Assembly (NCBI RefSeq): GCF_964033635.1 | Contig: NZ_OZ035533.1 | Location: forward strand, 124,001 to 188,000 | Origin: Chitinophaga sp. MM2321 | GTDB lineage: Bacteria > Bacteroidota > Bacteroidia > Chitinophagales > Chitinophagaceae | Reading direction: 5' to 3' | Length of the DNA stretch: 64,000 bases | Shown here: in pieces, positions 25,480 to 34,245 of the stretch | How the letters are laid out: every line of letters begins with the position of its first letter | How positions within the stretch are numbered: position 1 is the stretch's first letter | The notes under the pieces: generated by a model | What the model was told of the DNA's origin: nothing | Database searches by the model: none | The model's input: only the letters and a program-made list of their open reading frames with translations | Position numbers and translations under genes: made by a program

Positions 25480-26253
25480 TTACTCCACTTTCGTCAACGT
25501 GGGTTCTTTTAATTCAATGGGTTTACTGCCTTTCCGCACTCTCATATTCAACATTTCCACACCGAATGAAAATGCCATTGCGAAATACACATAGTTTTTC
25601 AAGTGGAGATCATGTGCTTTTTCCGCATTCCAGCCTTCTACAATCAGGATGGCGCCTACCATTACCAGGAAGGAGAGGGCCAGCATTTTGAGTGTTGGAT
25701 GTTTATGGATAAAGTCACTGATCCTGGGCGCAAACAGGAACATGACGATCATGGCAATAACTACTGCAATGATCATAACGGGTACCTGTTTGGCTAACCC
25801 TACTGCGGTGATGATACTATCGAATGAGAAGATGGTATCAATCAGAATGATTTGTCCTACTACATTCAGTAAAGAAACCGCCGGCTTGTTACCGTTTTTG
25901 ATATTGATTCCTTCCTCATCGCCTTCCAACTTATGATGGATTTCGAGCGTGGTTTTAACGAGCAGGAAAAGTCCGCCGCCCAGCATGATAAGATCGCGGA
26001 GGCTGAAACCGTGGCTGCCAATGTGAAAGATAGGATCTACTGCCTTTACGATGTACCCGATGCATAACAACAGGATGATACGTACGGCTATGCCCGTGAA
26101 CATCCAGATGCGGCGTGCGGCTGGTCGCTTTTCGGGGGGCAGCCTGTTCATGACAATCGAAACGAAGATGACATTGTCAATGCCCAGTACAACTTCCATC
26201 AGTATCAGGGTGAAGAGACTGATGAGTGACTCTGCGGTAAGAAATTGTTCCAT
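25480..26253 (-). CDS. TerC family integral membrane protein
   Basis: This 257-residue protein has about seven hydrophobic helices. The first contains LILMEVVLGIDNVIFVSIV and the later one IILIDTIFSFDSIITAVGL: the paired acidic segments (E-x4-DN and D-x4-FDS) are the TerC hallmark. TerC-family proteins are membrane metal transport or metal-handling factors linked to tellurite resistance and, in other bacteria, to Mn2+ export for exported enzymes. The substrate is not evident here. It is followed by pyrD 27 bases upstream on the same strand, so pyrD and this gene may be co-transcribed. Confidence 0.9.
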   Translation of the reverse strand: MEQFLTAESLISLFTLILMEVVLGIDNVIFVSIVMNRLPPEKRPAARRIWMFTGIAVRIILLLCIGYIVKAVDPIFHIGSHGFSLRDLIMLGGGLFLLVKTTLEIHHKLEGDEEGINIKNGNKPAVSLLNVVGQIILIDTIFSFDSIITAVGLAKQVPVMIIAVVIAMIVMFLFAPRISDFIHKHPTLKMLALSFLVMVGAILIVEGWNAEKAHDLHLKNYVYFAMAFSFGVEMLNMRVRKGSKPIELKEPTLTKVE

Positions 26254-26280
26254 ATAGGTTAAAATTCAGATGGTGCGATA

Positions 26281-27306
26281 TTATTTACGCAAACCGGCAC
26301 AGATCTTTTTCACGATTGTTGGACCTTCGTAGATGAAGCCGGTATATACCTGCACCAGGGAAGCGCCTGCATCCAGTTTTTCCTGTGCATCGGCTGCCGT
26401 AAAAATGCCGCCTGCTGCAATGATGGGAATGCTGCCTTTACTTTGGGTGTGGATGTAACGGATCACCGCTGTTGATTTCTCTTTTACCGGTAGCCCGCTC
26501 AGTCCACCGGCGCCTATATTTTCTACAGTGGTAGCGGAAGTTTTTAAATCTTCCCGGCCAATAGTGGTGTTGGTTGCTACGATGCCCGCCAGCTTGGTTT
26601 CCTGCACAATTTCGATGATGTCATCCAGTTGTTCAATGGTCAGGTCAGGCGCTATTTTAAGTAAGATGGGCTTGGGCTTCAGCTTTTGCGCATTCAGCAA
26701 TTGCAGGTGATACAGGAGCTGCTTTAGCGGTTCTTTCTCCTGTAAGGCGCGCAGGTTGGGTGTATTGGGAGAACTTACGTTCACCACAAAATAATCTGCT
26801 ACATCATACAGCGCATGAAAACATTTCTCATAATCGCTGACAGCTTCCTCGTTAGAGGTGTTTTTATTTTTCCCGATATTACCTCCTACGATAATATTTG
26901 TTTTTTTGTGTTGCAAACGTTTAGCTGCTGCCACCGCACCTTCATTATTAAATCCCATCCGGTTGATCAGGGCTTTGTCTGCCGGCAGACGGAACAGCCG
27001 GGGCTGATCGTTGCCGGACTGCGGCAAGGGGGTAACGGTACCTATCTCCACAAATCCAAAACCGAGGCATGACAGCTCGTCGATATACCGGGCATCCTTA
27101 TCAAAGCCGGCGGCCAATCCTACCGGATTGGGGAAATGAAGGCCAAAGAGTTCACGTTCCAGTCCTTTTGTTTTTACGCCGCAAAAGGCTTTCAGTAAGC
27201 TTTTGCCTAACGGTAGCGCATAAATGGTTTTCATCCCACGCATTACGCTGTGGTGAATGTTCTCCGGCGGAAACCGGAACAGTATATTTTTGATCAGGTT
27301 GTACAT
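26281..27306 (-). CDS. pyrD: Dihydroorotate dehydrogenase (quinone), class 2
   Basis: This enzyme oxidises dihydroorotate to orotate in pyrimidine synthesis, passing electrons to quinone at the inner membrane. The 341-residue protein has the class 2 N-terminal amphipathic extension ([19 protein letters not shown]), then [47 protein letters not shown] (with the Ser active-site region of class 2) and [30 protein letters not shown]. Its ATG lies 9 bases after a TATCTTTA box on the minus strand, so the mRNA leader is only a few bases. It is divergent from an ECF sigma factor gene across a mirror-symmetric promoter region. Confidence 0.97.
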   Translation of the reverse strand: MYNLIKNILFRFPPENIHHSVMRGMKTIYALPLGKSLLKAFCGVKTKGLERELFGLHFPNPVGLAAGFDKDARYIDELSCLGFGFVEIGTVTPLPQSGNDQPRLFRLPADKALINRMGFNNEGAVAAAKRLQHKKTNIIVGGNIGKNKNTSNEEAVSDYEKCFHALYDVADYFVVNVSSPNTPNLRALQEKEPLKQLLYHLQLLNAQKLKPKPILLKIAPDLTIEQLDDIIEIVQETKLAGIVATNTTIGREDLKTSATTVENIGAGGLSGLPVKEKSTAVIRYIHTQSKGSIPIIAAGGIFTAADAQEKLDAGASLVQVYTGFIYEGPTIVKKICAGLRK

Positions 27307-27314
27307 TGCGGGGT

Positions 27315-27389
27315 TAAAGATAACTATGATTTATGTGATTTTTGTGATTCTCCTGATTTGCGGAATCACATAAATCATAGTTATCTTTG
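27315..27389. promoter_or_regulatory. Mirror-image divergent promoters of pyrD and an ECF sigma gene
   Basis: A perfect 25-bp inverted repeat (27316-27340 and 27364-27388) places the same sequence at both ends of the intergenic region. Rightward: TTTG (27357-27360), 21 bases, TATCTTTG (27382-27389), then ATG after 9 bases. Leftward: TATCTTTA (27322-27315), then ATG after 8 bases; no clear -33 box is seen leftward. The whole intergenic space is 92 bp. Unlike other hairpins here it cannot be a terminator for either neighbour. Confidence 0.6.
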
Positions 27390-27398
27390 GCGCTCATC

Positions 27399-27917
27399 AT
27401 GTTGGAACTCCAAACATTTGAATTATTGTTCCGGGAAAACCATGCTCAATGCATTGCCTTTGCCACTCACTACACGGGAGATTCCCATGAAGCTGAGGAG
27501 ATTGTGCAGCAGGTATTCCTGCGGTTATGGGAAAAACGGGATACGATTACGATCACCGGTTCTGTAAAAGCGTACCTGTTTTCCGCCATCCGTAATACGG
27601 CTATCAGCCAATGGCGCAAGGATAGTGTAAGATCAGACAGGGAAACAGATTATGGCACTACCCGTGAAACGGCCACCCAGGCTTCTGACCAGGTGAGGGA
27701 GCTGGAAGGGTTGTACCGGCAGGCGCTGGAACGGTTGCCGGCGCGTTGCCGCGAGGTATTTGTGCTGAGCCGTCAGCAAAATCTGAAGTATACAGAAATT
27801 GCCGCCACCATGAACATTTCCGTAAAAACAGTGGAAAATCAAATGGGTAAAGCACTCCGGATCCTACACCAGGAATTGAAAGAGTATCTTCCTTTACTTA
27901 CCGGATTTTTTTTATAG
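27399..27917 (+). CDS. ECF RNA polymerase sigma factor (first module)
   Basis: This 172-residue protein has region 2 (FELLFRENHAQCIAFATHYTGDSHEAEEIVQQVFLRLWE motif spread over residues 6-45) and region 4 (LPARCREVFVLSRQQNL, then YTEIAATMNISVKTVENQMGKALRIL), the Bacteroidota FecI-like ECF pattern. The start at 27399 is preferred to a TTG at 27387 because the -7 box overlaps the TTG. A FecR-type anti-sigma gene, a TonB receptor with an STN domain and a DUF4249 lipoprotein follow. It should direct transcription of that receptor when the receptor reports its substrate. Confidence 0.93.
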   Translation: MLELQTFELLFRENHAQCIAFATHYTGDSHEAEEIVQQVFLRLWEKRDTITITGSVKAYLFSAIRNTAISQWRKDSVRSDRETDYGTTRETATQASDQVRELEGLYRQALERLPARCREVFVLSRQQNLKYTEIAATMNISVKTVENQMGKALRILHQELKEYLPLLTGFFL

Positions 27918-28007
27918 AAAAAACAGGATGCATAGGGGATACACCATTTCCCATGCGTCTATTTATTGAATCCGCCTGATGGCGGTGACTAAAACATACA
28001 ACTGCGC

Positions 28008-29000
28008 ATGACACCTACATTTCCTGATGAGGCACTGTATACCTTGCTTTGCAAGTACCTGCTGGATGAAGCAGATACCGCGGAGCGTGCCTGGGTAGAA
28101 ACGTGGCTGGCAGGTGATGCGGACAATCAGGCCTTGTTGGGGGCCTTGCGTAAAGTGCTGGCAACAGCTACCGCAGCGCAACCCACCGGTATGGAAACGG
28201 ATACGGCCCATTCCTGGCAACAGTTGTACGGAAAAATGGACATCCCGCAGCAGCCAGGAGAAAAGACAGTGGTTGGAAAGCAACCACTGCGTGTTGTAAA
28301 ATCGCGCTACACCTGGCTGAAAATAGCCGCAGCTTTTTTAATAATACTGGGCGCAGGCTGGTGGTTTCTTGTAAACACACCTGCGGCGCAAACATATGCA
28401 GGCCCTCAAACGGCACATTTGCAGGATGGCAGCAGTGTGCAATTATTAGCTGCTTCCAGGCTGGAAGTAGCCAGGGGTTATAATAGCAGTAACCGGAAAG
28501 TGAGTCTCCGCGGCGCTGCTACATTTGATGTGGCAGGTAATGCCGCCCAACCCTTTGTAGTGTTGCTGGGGCATACCGAAGTGAAAGTGCTGGGTACCCG
28601 TTTCCTGGTACGCTATGAACCGGGTAATTCCATGCTGACCGTGCATGTAAGTAGTGGTAAAGTAATGGTGATAGATCATGATAAAGCAGATAGTGTAGTA
28701 CTCACGGAAGGGATGTTGTTGCAAAAAGATGACAGCCGCCCGGCTTTTCGTATAGCCGCTCACGTAACTGATATCGCAAAAAGATCGATGACATTCCGTG
28801 ATACGCCCCTGGAAGAAGTACTGCATACGATCACCGAAGTATATGATGTGAAAGTGGAAGTAGACGATACGTCTCTGCTCAAACTGACTGTCAGCACCCA
28901 TTTCAACGGTGAGAAAATTGACGATGTCATCAGCGCCCTGGCCCTGACGCTGAATGCGGACTGGGAGAAAACAGGAGAAAGACAATATAAATTGAAGTAG
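28008..29000 (+). CDS. FecR family anti-sigma factor (first module)
   Basis: This 330-residue inner-membrane protein has a cytosolic anti-sigma part (about 1-97), one transmembrane helix (YTWLKIAAAFLIILGAGWWF, about 99-120), a periplasmic FecR domain (QTAHLQDGSSVQLLAASRLEVARG, then LRGAATFDVAGNAAQPFVV) and a C-terminal DUF4974 domain (MTFRDTPLEEVLHTITEVYDV). It should hold the ECF factor until the TonB receptor's STN domain signals. It begins 90 bases after the sigma gene; the gap holds a small CCGCC/GGCGG hairpin (27972-27985). Confidence 0.93.
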   Translation: MTPTFPDEALYTLLCKYLLDEADTAERAWVETWLAGDADNQALLGALRKVLATATAAQPTGMETDTAHSWQQLYGKMDIPQQPGEKTVVGKQPLRVVKSRYTWLKIAAAFLIILGAGWWFLVNTPAAQTYAGPQTAHLQDGSSVQLLAASRLEVARGYNSSNRKVSLRGAATFDVAGNAAQPFVVLLGHTEVKVLGTRFLVRYEPGNSMLTVHVSSGKVMVIDHDKADSVVLTEGMLLQKDDSRPAFRIAAHVTDIAKRSMTFRDTPLEEVLHTITEVYDVKVEVDDTSLLKLTVSTHFNGEKIDDVISALALTLNADWEKTGERQYKLK

Positions 29001-29026
29001 GAATTTAGCCCGATAATATCTGTATT

Positions 29027-31669
29027 ATGTTATTAGCCAGGAAACTGCTAACAGGTATGTTACTGATGTGCATACCGTTAAGCGTTTTAGGGTGGGACTG
29101 GCAAACAAGAGTAACCGTAGTGGTAAAGGACCAGCCTTTACAGGTAGTGTGTGAATTACTGGAGAAAGAATATGGCATCCATTTTTCATATAGCAGGGAA
29201 CTTGTCAACTTATCCCGCAAAGTTACTGTCACCGTATATCACCAGCGCCTGAAGAGCGTGCTGGAGGAGCTGTTTGTGCCCGATGAGATCCGTTATACCC
29301 GTGTAGGCGACCAGCTGGTATTACAGCCGGCCATCCGTACTACCCGCACTATCAGCGGTTATGTACAGGATGCCTTCAGCGGGGAAAAATTGCCGGGAGC
29401 CACTATCTGGTCGCCGGCATTGAAACAGGGTACCACTACCAACCAGTTTGGATATTTCAGCATCACCACCATAAAAGATACCAATAGCCTGGCCGTTTCT
29501 TATATCGGTTATGATACTTACCTGCAACCGGTTACCCATCGCGGTGATCAGTTGTTGACAGTGGCGTTATTGCCGGTGGCCAGTTTGAAGGAGGTCGTGG
29601 TGACGGCTATTGATAGGAATAAATTACAGGATCAGACACAGATGAGCAAGATGAGTATCCCGCAATCAGTGGTGCAATCCATGCCGAAGTTGCTGGGCGA
29701 GGCGGATCTTATGCGCACGCTGCATTCCATACCGGGCGTAGGTGGTGGTATGGACGGCGCCGGTGGTCTCCATGTGCGTGGTGGTAGTCCCGATCAGAAC
29801 CTGATCCTGCTGGATGGTACGCCGGTATTTAATTTCTCACATTTTTTCGGCGTCTATTCCTTGCTGAATGCAGATGTAGTAAAATCTACAGAGCTGTATA
29901 AAGGCGCTTTCCCGGCGCGTTTCGGGGGACGCTTGTCTTCTGTGGTGGATATTACAATGAAAGATGGCGATATGAAAAATTATCACGGCGATGTGGGTGT
30001 TGGTATGATCTCCGCCCGGTTCAACCTGGAAGGACCTATTGTAAAAGATAAAACGTCGTTTATTATTTCCGGCCGCCGCTCTTATCCCGACCTGATTTAT
30101 AACATCCTGAGATCAGAAAATGATTTTGGTCGCGATGGCGCTTTCAATGCTTTTTTTTATGATGTACATGCCAAGATCAATCATATTTTTTCTCCGAAGG
30201 ACCGCATCTATCTGAGTTTATATAAGGGAGAAGATAACCTGCTGGTTAAACAGGTACCGGACAACACCGATGTACCGGCAGACCCTACAAAGATCCGTAC
30301 AGAGAGCGTCCGGTTCCGGTTGGGCTGGGGCAATACCATCGGGGCTTTGCGCTGGAATCATATTTACGGGCCACAGCTTTTTTCCAATGCATCCTTGAAT
30401 TATTCGGAGTATGCTTTCCTCACGGAATATGGGTTTAAATATTCGCTGCCGGCTTCCCGTGAAAGCTCTGATCAGTATGGCACCTATTCTTCGCGGATGA
30501 AAAATGCCAGTGCAAAAATAGATTTTGATTACCGGCCGGACCCGCGTCATTCCATTCGTTTTGGTACAGCGGTGACGGGGCATTATTTTAAACCCGGCAT
30601 GACTGATTTTGAAGATAAAAGCAGTGGCATACCGCCGCTGGATACAACGTACCGTGCATTAAAAACACAGGGACTGGAGTTTATACTGTACGCAGAAGAT
30701 GACTGGCAACTTCGTACAGGCTTATACGTTAACCTGGGCGTGCATGCATCTGCATTCCTGGTAAATGGCCGGTTGTACCAATCGGTACAGCCCCGGCTGG
30801 GCTTCCGGTATATGCTGCCGCGCAACTGGGCGCTGAAAGGGGCTTATACGCATATGACACAGTATATTCATCTCTTATCCAACAATGGCATTTCTTTACC
30901 TATGGATATATGGGTACCCTCTACGCAACGTGTGGCGCCGATGTTTTCCAGACAGCTGGCTACAGGGTTAGCCAAAACCAGTAACAACGGCAGCTATGAA
31001 TTTTCGATGGAAGGATATTTCAAATCCATGTTTAACATGATTGAGTATACCAGCGATCGTGGTTTTGTGAATCAGGACCTGGTTAACTGGGATGAAAAAG
31101 TGGTGGTAGGAAAAGGCTGGAGTTATGGCGGAGAAGTAATGATCCGGAAACAGAAAGGGAAAACAACCGGCTGGATCGGTTATACGCTGGCCTGGAGTAC
31201 GCGCCGTTTTCCGGGCATTAACAACAACCAGACCTTTCCTTATAAATACGATCACCGGCATGATATAGAGCTGGTGTTGACGCAGCAACTGGGCAAGCAC
31301 TGGGAGTTGTCCGGCTCCTGGCATTATACTACCGGCGCACCGCTTACGTTGCCTGTTTCCAGCTATGAGGGTACTACCGGGGCTTCGCCCTGGGACCCTG
31401 GTAGTGGTAGTCATGAGGTGGTGGACAGATATGATTACCGCTATAATTACAGAACAGAAAATATACACCGGCTGGATGTGGGTATCACTTACAGCAAGCA
31501 GAAAAAGTACTGGCGTAAAAGCTGGAACCTGAGTGTTTACAATGTATATAACCAGCAGAATCCGTTCTTTTATTATATGAAAAAAGATGAGGTGGAAAAG
31601 CAACGGTACCTGGCAAAGGTAACGGTACTGCCTATTCTGCCAAGTGTCACTTATTCAATCAGGTTTTAA
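29027..31669 (+). CDS. FecA-like TonB-dependent receptor with signalling (STN) domain
   Basis: This 880-residue protein has a signal peptide (about 1-22), an STN-like domain (QPLQVVCELLEKEYGIHFSY, about 35-100) that contacts the FecR protein, a carboxypeptidase-like regulatory domain (ISGYVQDAFSGEKLPGATI, about 105-190), a plug (LRTLHSIPGV-type segment, LHVRGGSPDQNLILLDGTPV) and a barrel ending SVTYSIRF. It is not the SusC type: it lacks the VVVGYG motif and is followed by DUF4249 rather than SusD. It probably imports a metal complex or peptide-like ligand; the substrate is unknown. It follows fecR by 26 bases. Confidence 0.92.
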   Translation: MLLARKLLTGMLLMCIPLSVLGWDWQTRVTVVVKDQPLQVVCELLEKEYGIHFSYSRELVNLSRKVTVTVYHQRLKSVLEELFVPDEIRYTRVGDQLVLQPAIRTTRTISGYVQDAFSGEKLPGATIWSPALKQGTTTNQFGYFSITTIKDTNSLAVSYIGYDTYLQPVTHRGDQLLTVALLPVASLKEVVVTAIDRNKLQDQTQMSKMSIPQSVVQSMPKLLGEADLMRTLHSIPGVGGGMDGAGGLHVRGGSPDQNLILLDGTPVFNFSHFFGVYSLLNADVVKSTELYKGAFPARFGGRLSSVVDITMKDGDMKNYHGDVGVGMISARFNLEGPIVKDKTSFIISGRRSYPDLIYNILRSENDFGRDGAFNAFFYDVHAKINHIFSPKDRIYLSLYKGEDNLLVKQVPDNTDVPADPTKIRTESVRFRLGWGNTIGALRWNHIYGPQLFSNASLNYSEYAFLTEYGFKYSLPASRESSDQYGTYSSRMKNASAKIDFDYRPDPRHSIRFGTAVTGHYFKPGMTDFEDKSSGIPPLDTTYRALKTQGLEFILYAEDDWQLRTGLYVNLGVHASAFLVNGRLYQSVQPRLGFRYMLPRNWALKGAYTHMTQYIHLLSNNGISLPMDIWVPSTQRVAPMFSRQLATGLAKTSNNGSYEFSMEGYFKSMFNMIEYTSDRGFVNQDLVNWDEKVVVGKGWSYGGEVMIRKQKGKTTGWIGYTLAWSTRRFPGINNNQTFPYKYDHRHDIELVLTQQLGKHWELSGSWHYTTGAPLTLPVSSYEGTTGASPWDPGSGSHEVVDRYDYRYNYRTENIHRLDVGITYSKQKKYWRKSWNLSVYNVYNQQNPFFYYMKKDEVEKQRYLAKVTVLPILPSVTYSIRF

Positions 31670-31678
31670 AGAAAAAGG

Positions 31679-32533
31679 ATGAAACATATTTTCGTATATG
31701 CTATACTGTTAGTATCTGTTTTCAGCAGTTGTGAAAAGCGGGTTAATTTTAAATTGCCCTATGAGGGCGATAAAATTGTGATCAATAGCCTGATACAACC
31801 CGATAGTGTTATATATGTGCGTGTAACACGTAGTGTGCCATCCATTGTGTATGATGAAAATGGTTTTACAGAGATAAAAGATGCGGCGGTAACCCTGGAA
31901 CAGGATGGTGTGGTAATGGCGCCGGTGCAGCAGCAGCAGATTGGTGGACGCCGTTATTTTGTTTCCGCAGAGAAAGCTGTCCTGGGAAAGCAGTATACCA
32001 TTCGTGCAGCCGTTGCCGGCATGCCGGCGGTAATGGGGGGAGATACCCTTCCTTCGGCACCGGAGGTGGGAGAAGCCACTGCACAGCGCGGTAGCAACCG
32101 GGTGCGTTTTACCCTGAAAGACCGTCCGGGTGCGGCCGACTATTACCGTGTGCGCATCTTTGCCTATGGCCCGGATCAGCAACCGGATACCTTGCGCTTC
32201 TTCCGGCTGGACCCTTCCTTTAATAATAACCTGGTGGATGTGATCACCAGCTTTGACAAAACCAGCCTGATCATGCATGATGAAAGGTTCAACGGGAAGC
32301 AGGTCAACTTTGTACTACAAACACAGGACCCCATTATCAATACCAGCTACCTGATGGTGGAAGTCAGCACACTCACGAAGAGCGCCTGTAATTACCTGGA
32401 AACAGTTGCTGCGCAGCAGGACAATGGCGCCGGTATTGCAGCGGAACCGGTGACTGTATTTACGAATGTGGTGAATGGCTATGGTATAGTGGCCGGCATC
32501 CATACAAAAAGGATGGTGATTAAAGTAGAATAA
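31679..32533 (+). CDS. DUF4249 family lipoprotein
   Basis: This 284-residue protein has a lipobox VSVFSSC (Cys18) and the DUF4249 opening KLPYEGDKIVINSLIQPDS, with beta-rich segments such as ITRSVPS-like VTRSVPSIVYDENGFTEIKDA. DUF4249 proteins are regularly encoded right after FecA-like receptors in Bacteroidota and are thought to be surface partners of the receptor, in the way SusD partners SusC. It begins 9 bases after the receptor stop, completing the ECF-FecR-receptor-lipoprotein module. The function is inferred from this pairing only. Confidence 0.88.
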   Translation: MKHIFVYAILLVSVFSSCEKRVNFKLPYEGDKIVINSLIQPDSVIYVRVTRSVPSIVYDENGFTEIKDAAVTLEQDGVVMAPVQQQQIGGRRYFVSAEKAVLGKQYTIRAAVAGMPAVMGGDTLPSAPEVGEATAQRGSNRVRFTLKDRPGAADYYRVRIFAYGPDQQPDTLRFFRLDPSFNNNLVDVITSFDKTSLIMHDERFNGKQVNFVLQTQDPIINTSYLMVEVSTLTKSACNYLETVAAQQDNGAGIAAEPVTVFTNVVNGYGIVAGIHTKRMVIKVE

Positions 32534-32637
32534 CATCTCCCTTACCCGATAACCCTATGTTAACACATTGATATGTTTTAACTCTCCCCTTTTTTCTTAT
32601 CTTACTCCAAGATACTTTTAAGGCTATTCTATATGTT

Positions 32638-33192
32638 ATGCCTGAAATATTACCAACTGACCTGTTAGCACGTTTACAAGTCAGTGATTTTTCCGCGTTT
32701 GAGCTACTCTTCAATACCTATTGGGAGGGCCTTTACACGTACGCAGCCAAAATACTGGGGAGTCAGGATGATGCGCAAGACATCATCCAGGACTTGTTTA
32801 CTGATATATGGGACAGAAGGGCGCAACTGGAAATCCATACCCACATCCGTTATTACCTTTTCAGCGCCGTCCGCAAGCAGATTCTTCGCAAGTTCCGGAA
32901 CGACGGATTAAAAGAGAAACATCTGGAGAAATTTATCCTGCATAGTGAGCTCCGCTCGGAACTCACCCTGAGCACCCTCATCAATAAAGATATCATCAAC
33001 CAGTTGCAGCAAGACCTGCAACATTTGCCTGAAAAGGAAAGACAAGTCTTTGTATCCTATCATTTTGATGAATTGAGTATCCGTGAAATTGCTGATAAAA
33101 ACGGTACCGCCGAACAAACCGTCCGCAACCAGCTGGGAAACGCCTATCGAAAAGCGCGGCCGCTGCTCAATAAGTTGTTGATGCTCGTATGA
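32638..33192 (+). CDS. ECF RNA polymerase sigma factor (second module, SusCD-linked)
   Basis: This 184-residue protein has region 2 (FELLFNTYWEGLYTYAAKIL, then DAQDIIQDLFTDIWDRR) and region 4 (LPEKERQVFVSYHFDELS, IREIADKNGTAEQTVRNQLGNAYRK). This is the Bacteroidota sigma subtype usually coupled to FecR and SusC/SusD operons; the C-terminal 'LNKLLMLV' lacks the membrane helix some members have. FecR follows after 79 bases. It probably activates the downstream susC/susD when the STN domain of SusC senses its ligand. Confidence 0.93.
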   Translation: MPEILPTDLLARLQVSDFSAFELLFNTYWEGLYTYAAKILGSQDDAQDIIQDLFTDIWDRRAQLEIHTHIRYYLFSAVRKQILRKFRNDGLKEKHLEKFILHSELRSELTLSTLINKDIINQLQQDLQHLPEKERQVFVSYHFDELSIREIADKNGTAEQTVRNQLGNAYRKARPLLNKLLMLV

Positions 33193-33271
33193 GTAGCCGG
33201 AAACCAAAAAATCCCCTCCAATATTACCCGGATATTAATTTCTTTTTCCCGATAGTTAAAATCGATGGGTT

Positions 33272-34234
33272 GTGGTACTTAGTTATAAATACCACCTCTT
33301 GATCCGATCAAACGTTAAGGCATTAATAGACAGGTTTCTTGATGGTAAACCTGATCCGGCCGCCGGGCAGCTGCTGGAAGATTGGCTGGATATACTGGCT
33401 GCAGACGCTTCCTGGCCGGGGAATCCCCTGAACCGGCGCAGCAAGGAGCGGTTACGTAAAAGGATGCTGGCTACCGTGAGAGAACGTACGGGAAATGCAC
33501 CCCGGGTAAGACATCTATGGAGAAATGTAGCTGCTGCCGCCTGTATGCTGGGGGTATTGGGTCTTGGCTATTATATGATCCATCGCGACAAGGTGATCGT
33601 TTACCAGGAACTCCGTACGGCTATCGGAGAGAAGAAGCTATTGCTACTGCCGGACAGTAGTAAGGTTTGGCTGGGCGCTAACTCTATCCTTAAATATGCC
33701 GTGCCTTTTGCTGCAAACAGAAGCATACAACTCATATCCGGGGAGGCCTTTTTTGAAGTGGCGCCTCTCACGAAGCGGCCATTTACGGTAGATACAGACA
33801 GCCTCCGGGTACTGGTACTGGGTACCTCCTTTAATATAAGGGCTTACGGTGAGCAACTGGAACTGGCCGTGAGCAGCGGTAAGGTAAAGGTGAGTAAAGG
33901 CGCGCAGGTGCTGGATGTACTCACGGCCAGGGAAGCACTGATTGTTGACAGGGCCGGCTATAAGACGCAACATAAAATAATAGATCCGGCCTATATAGGT
34001 GGCTGGAAAAACAACCAGATCATATTTGACGATATGCCGGTAGCAACTGTACTGGCATTGCTTGAAAATTATTATCCCGTAAAATTTATTGTCAGGAAGT
34101 TACCGGCCAGGCGTATCAGCGGCTCATTCCAGACCCGCTTGCGCGTACCGCAGATCATTCGTGTACTGGAAGAATTGACCGACCACCAGGTAATCATCAA
34201 ACCTGCAGGAGCAGGTATTTACACTGTAGAATAA
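33272..34234 (+). CDS. FecR family anti-sigma factor (second module)
   Basis: No ATG is available: the frame opens after a stop at 33257-33259 and the first start-like codon is GTG at 33272; a TTG at 33299 is the alternative. The 320-residue product has an N-terminal cytosolic part (VKALIDRFLDGKPDPAAGQL), a transmembrane helix (about 84-103), the periplasmic FecR domain (LPDSSKVWLGANSILKYA, ISGEAFFEVAPLTKRPFTV) and the C-terminal DUF4974 (IIFDDMPVATVLALLENYY). It should couple the SusC STN signal to the ECF factor upstream. susC starts 11 bases after its stop. Confidence 0.9.
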   Translation: MVLSYKYHLLIRSNVKALIDRFLDGKPDPAAGQLLEDWLDILAADASWPGNPLNRRSKERLRKRMLATVRERTGNAPRVRHLWRNVAAAACMLGVLGLGYYMIHRDKVIVYQELRTAIGEKKLLLLPDSSKVWLGANSILKYAVPFAANRSIQLISGEAFFEVAPLTKRPFTVDTDSLRVLVLGTSFNIRAYGEQLELAVSSGKVKVSKGAQVLDVLTAREALIVDRAGYKTQHKIIDPAYIGGWKNNQIIFDDMPVATVLALLENYYPVKFIVRKLPARRISGSFQTRLRVPQIIRVLEELTDHQVIIKPAGAGIYTVE

Positions 34235-34245
34235 ATCATCTCTAT

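Noticed and set aside
26910..26930. GCAAACGTTTAGC as another LacI-type operator
   Set aside because: It lies inside pyrD coding sequence and one arm is incomplete.
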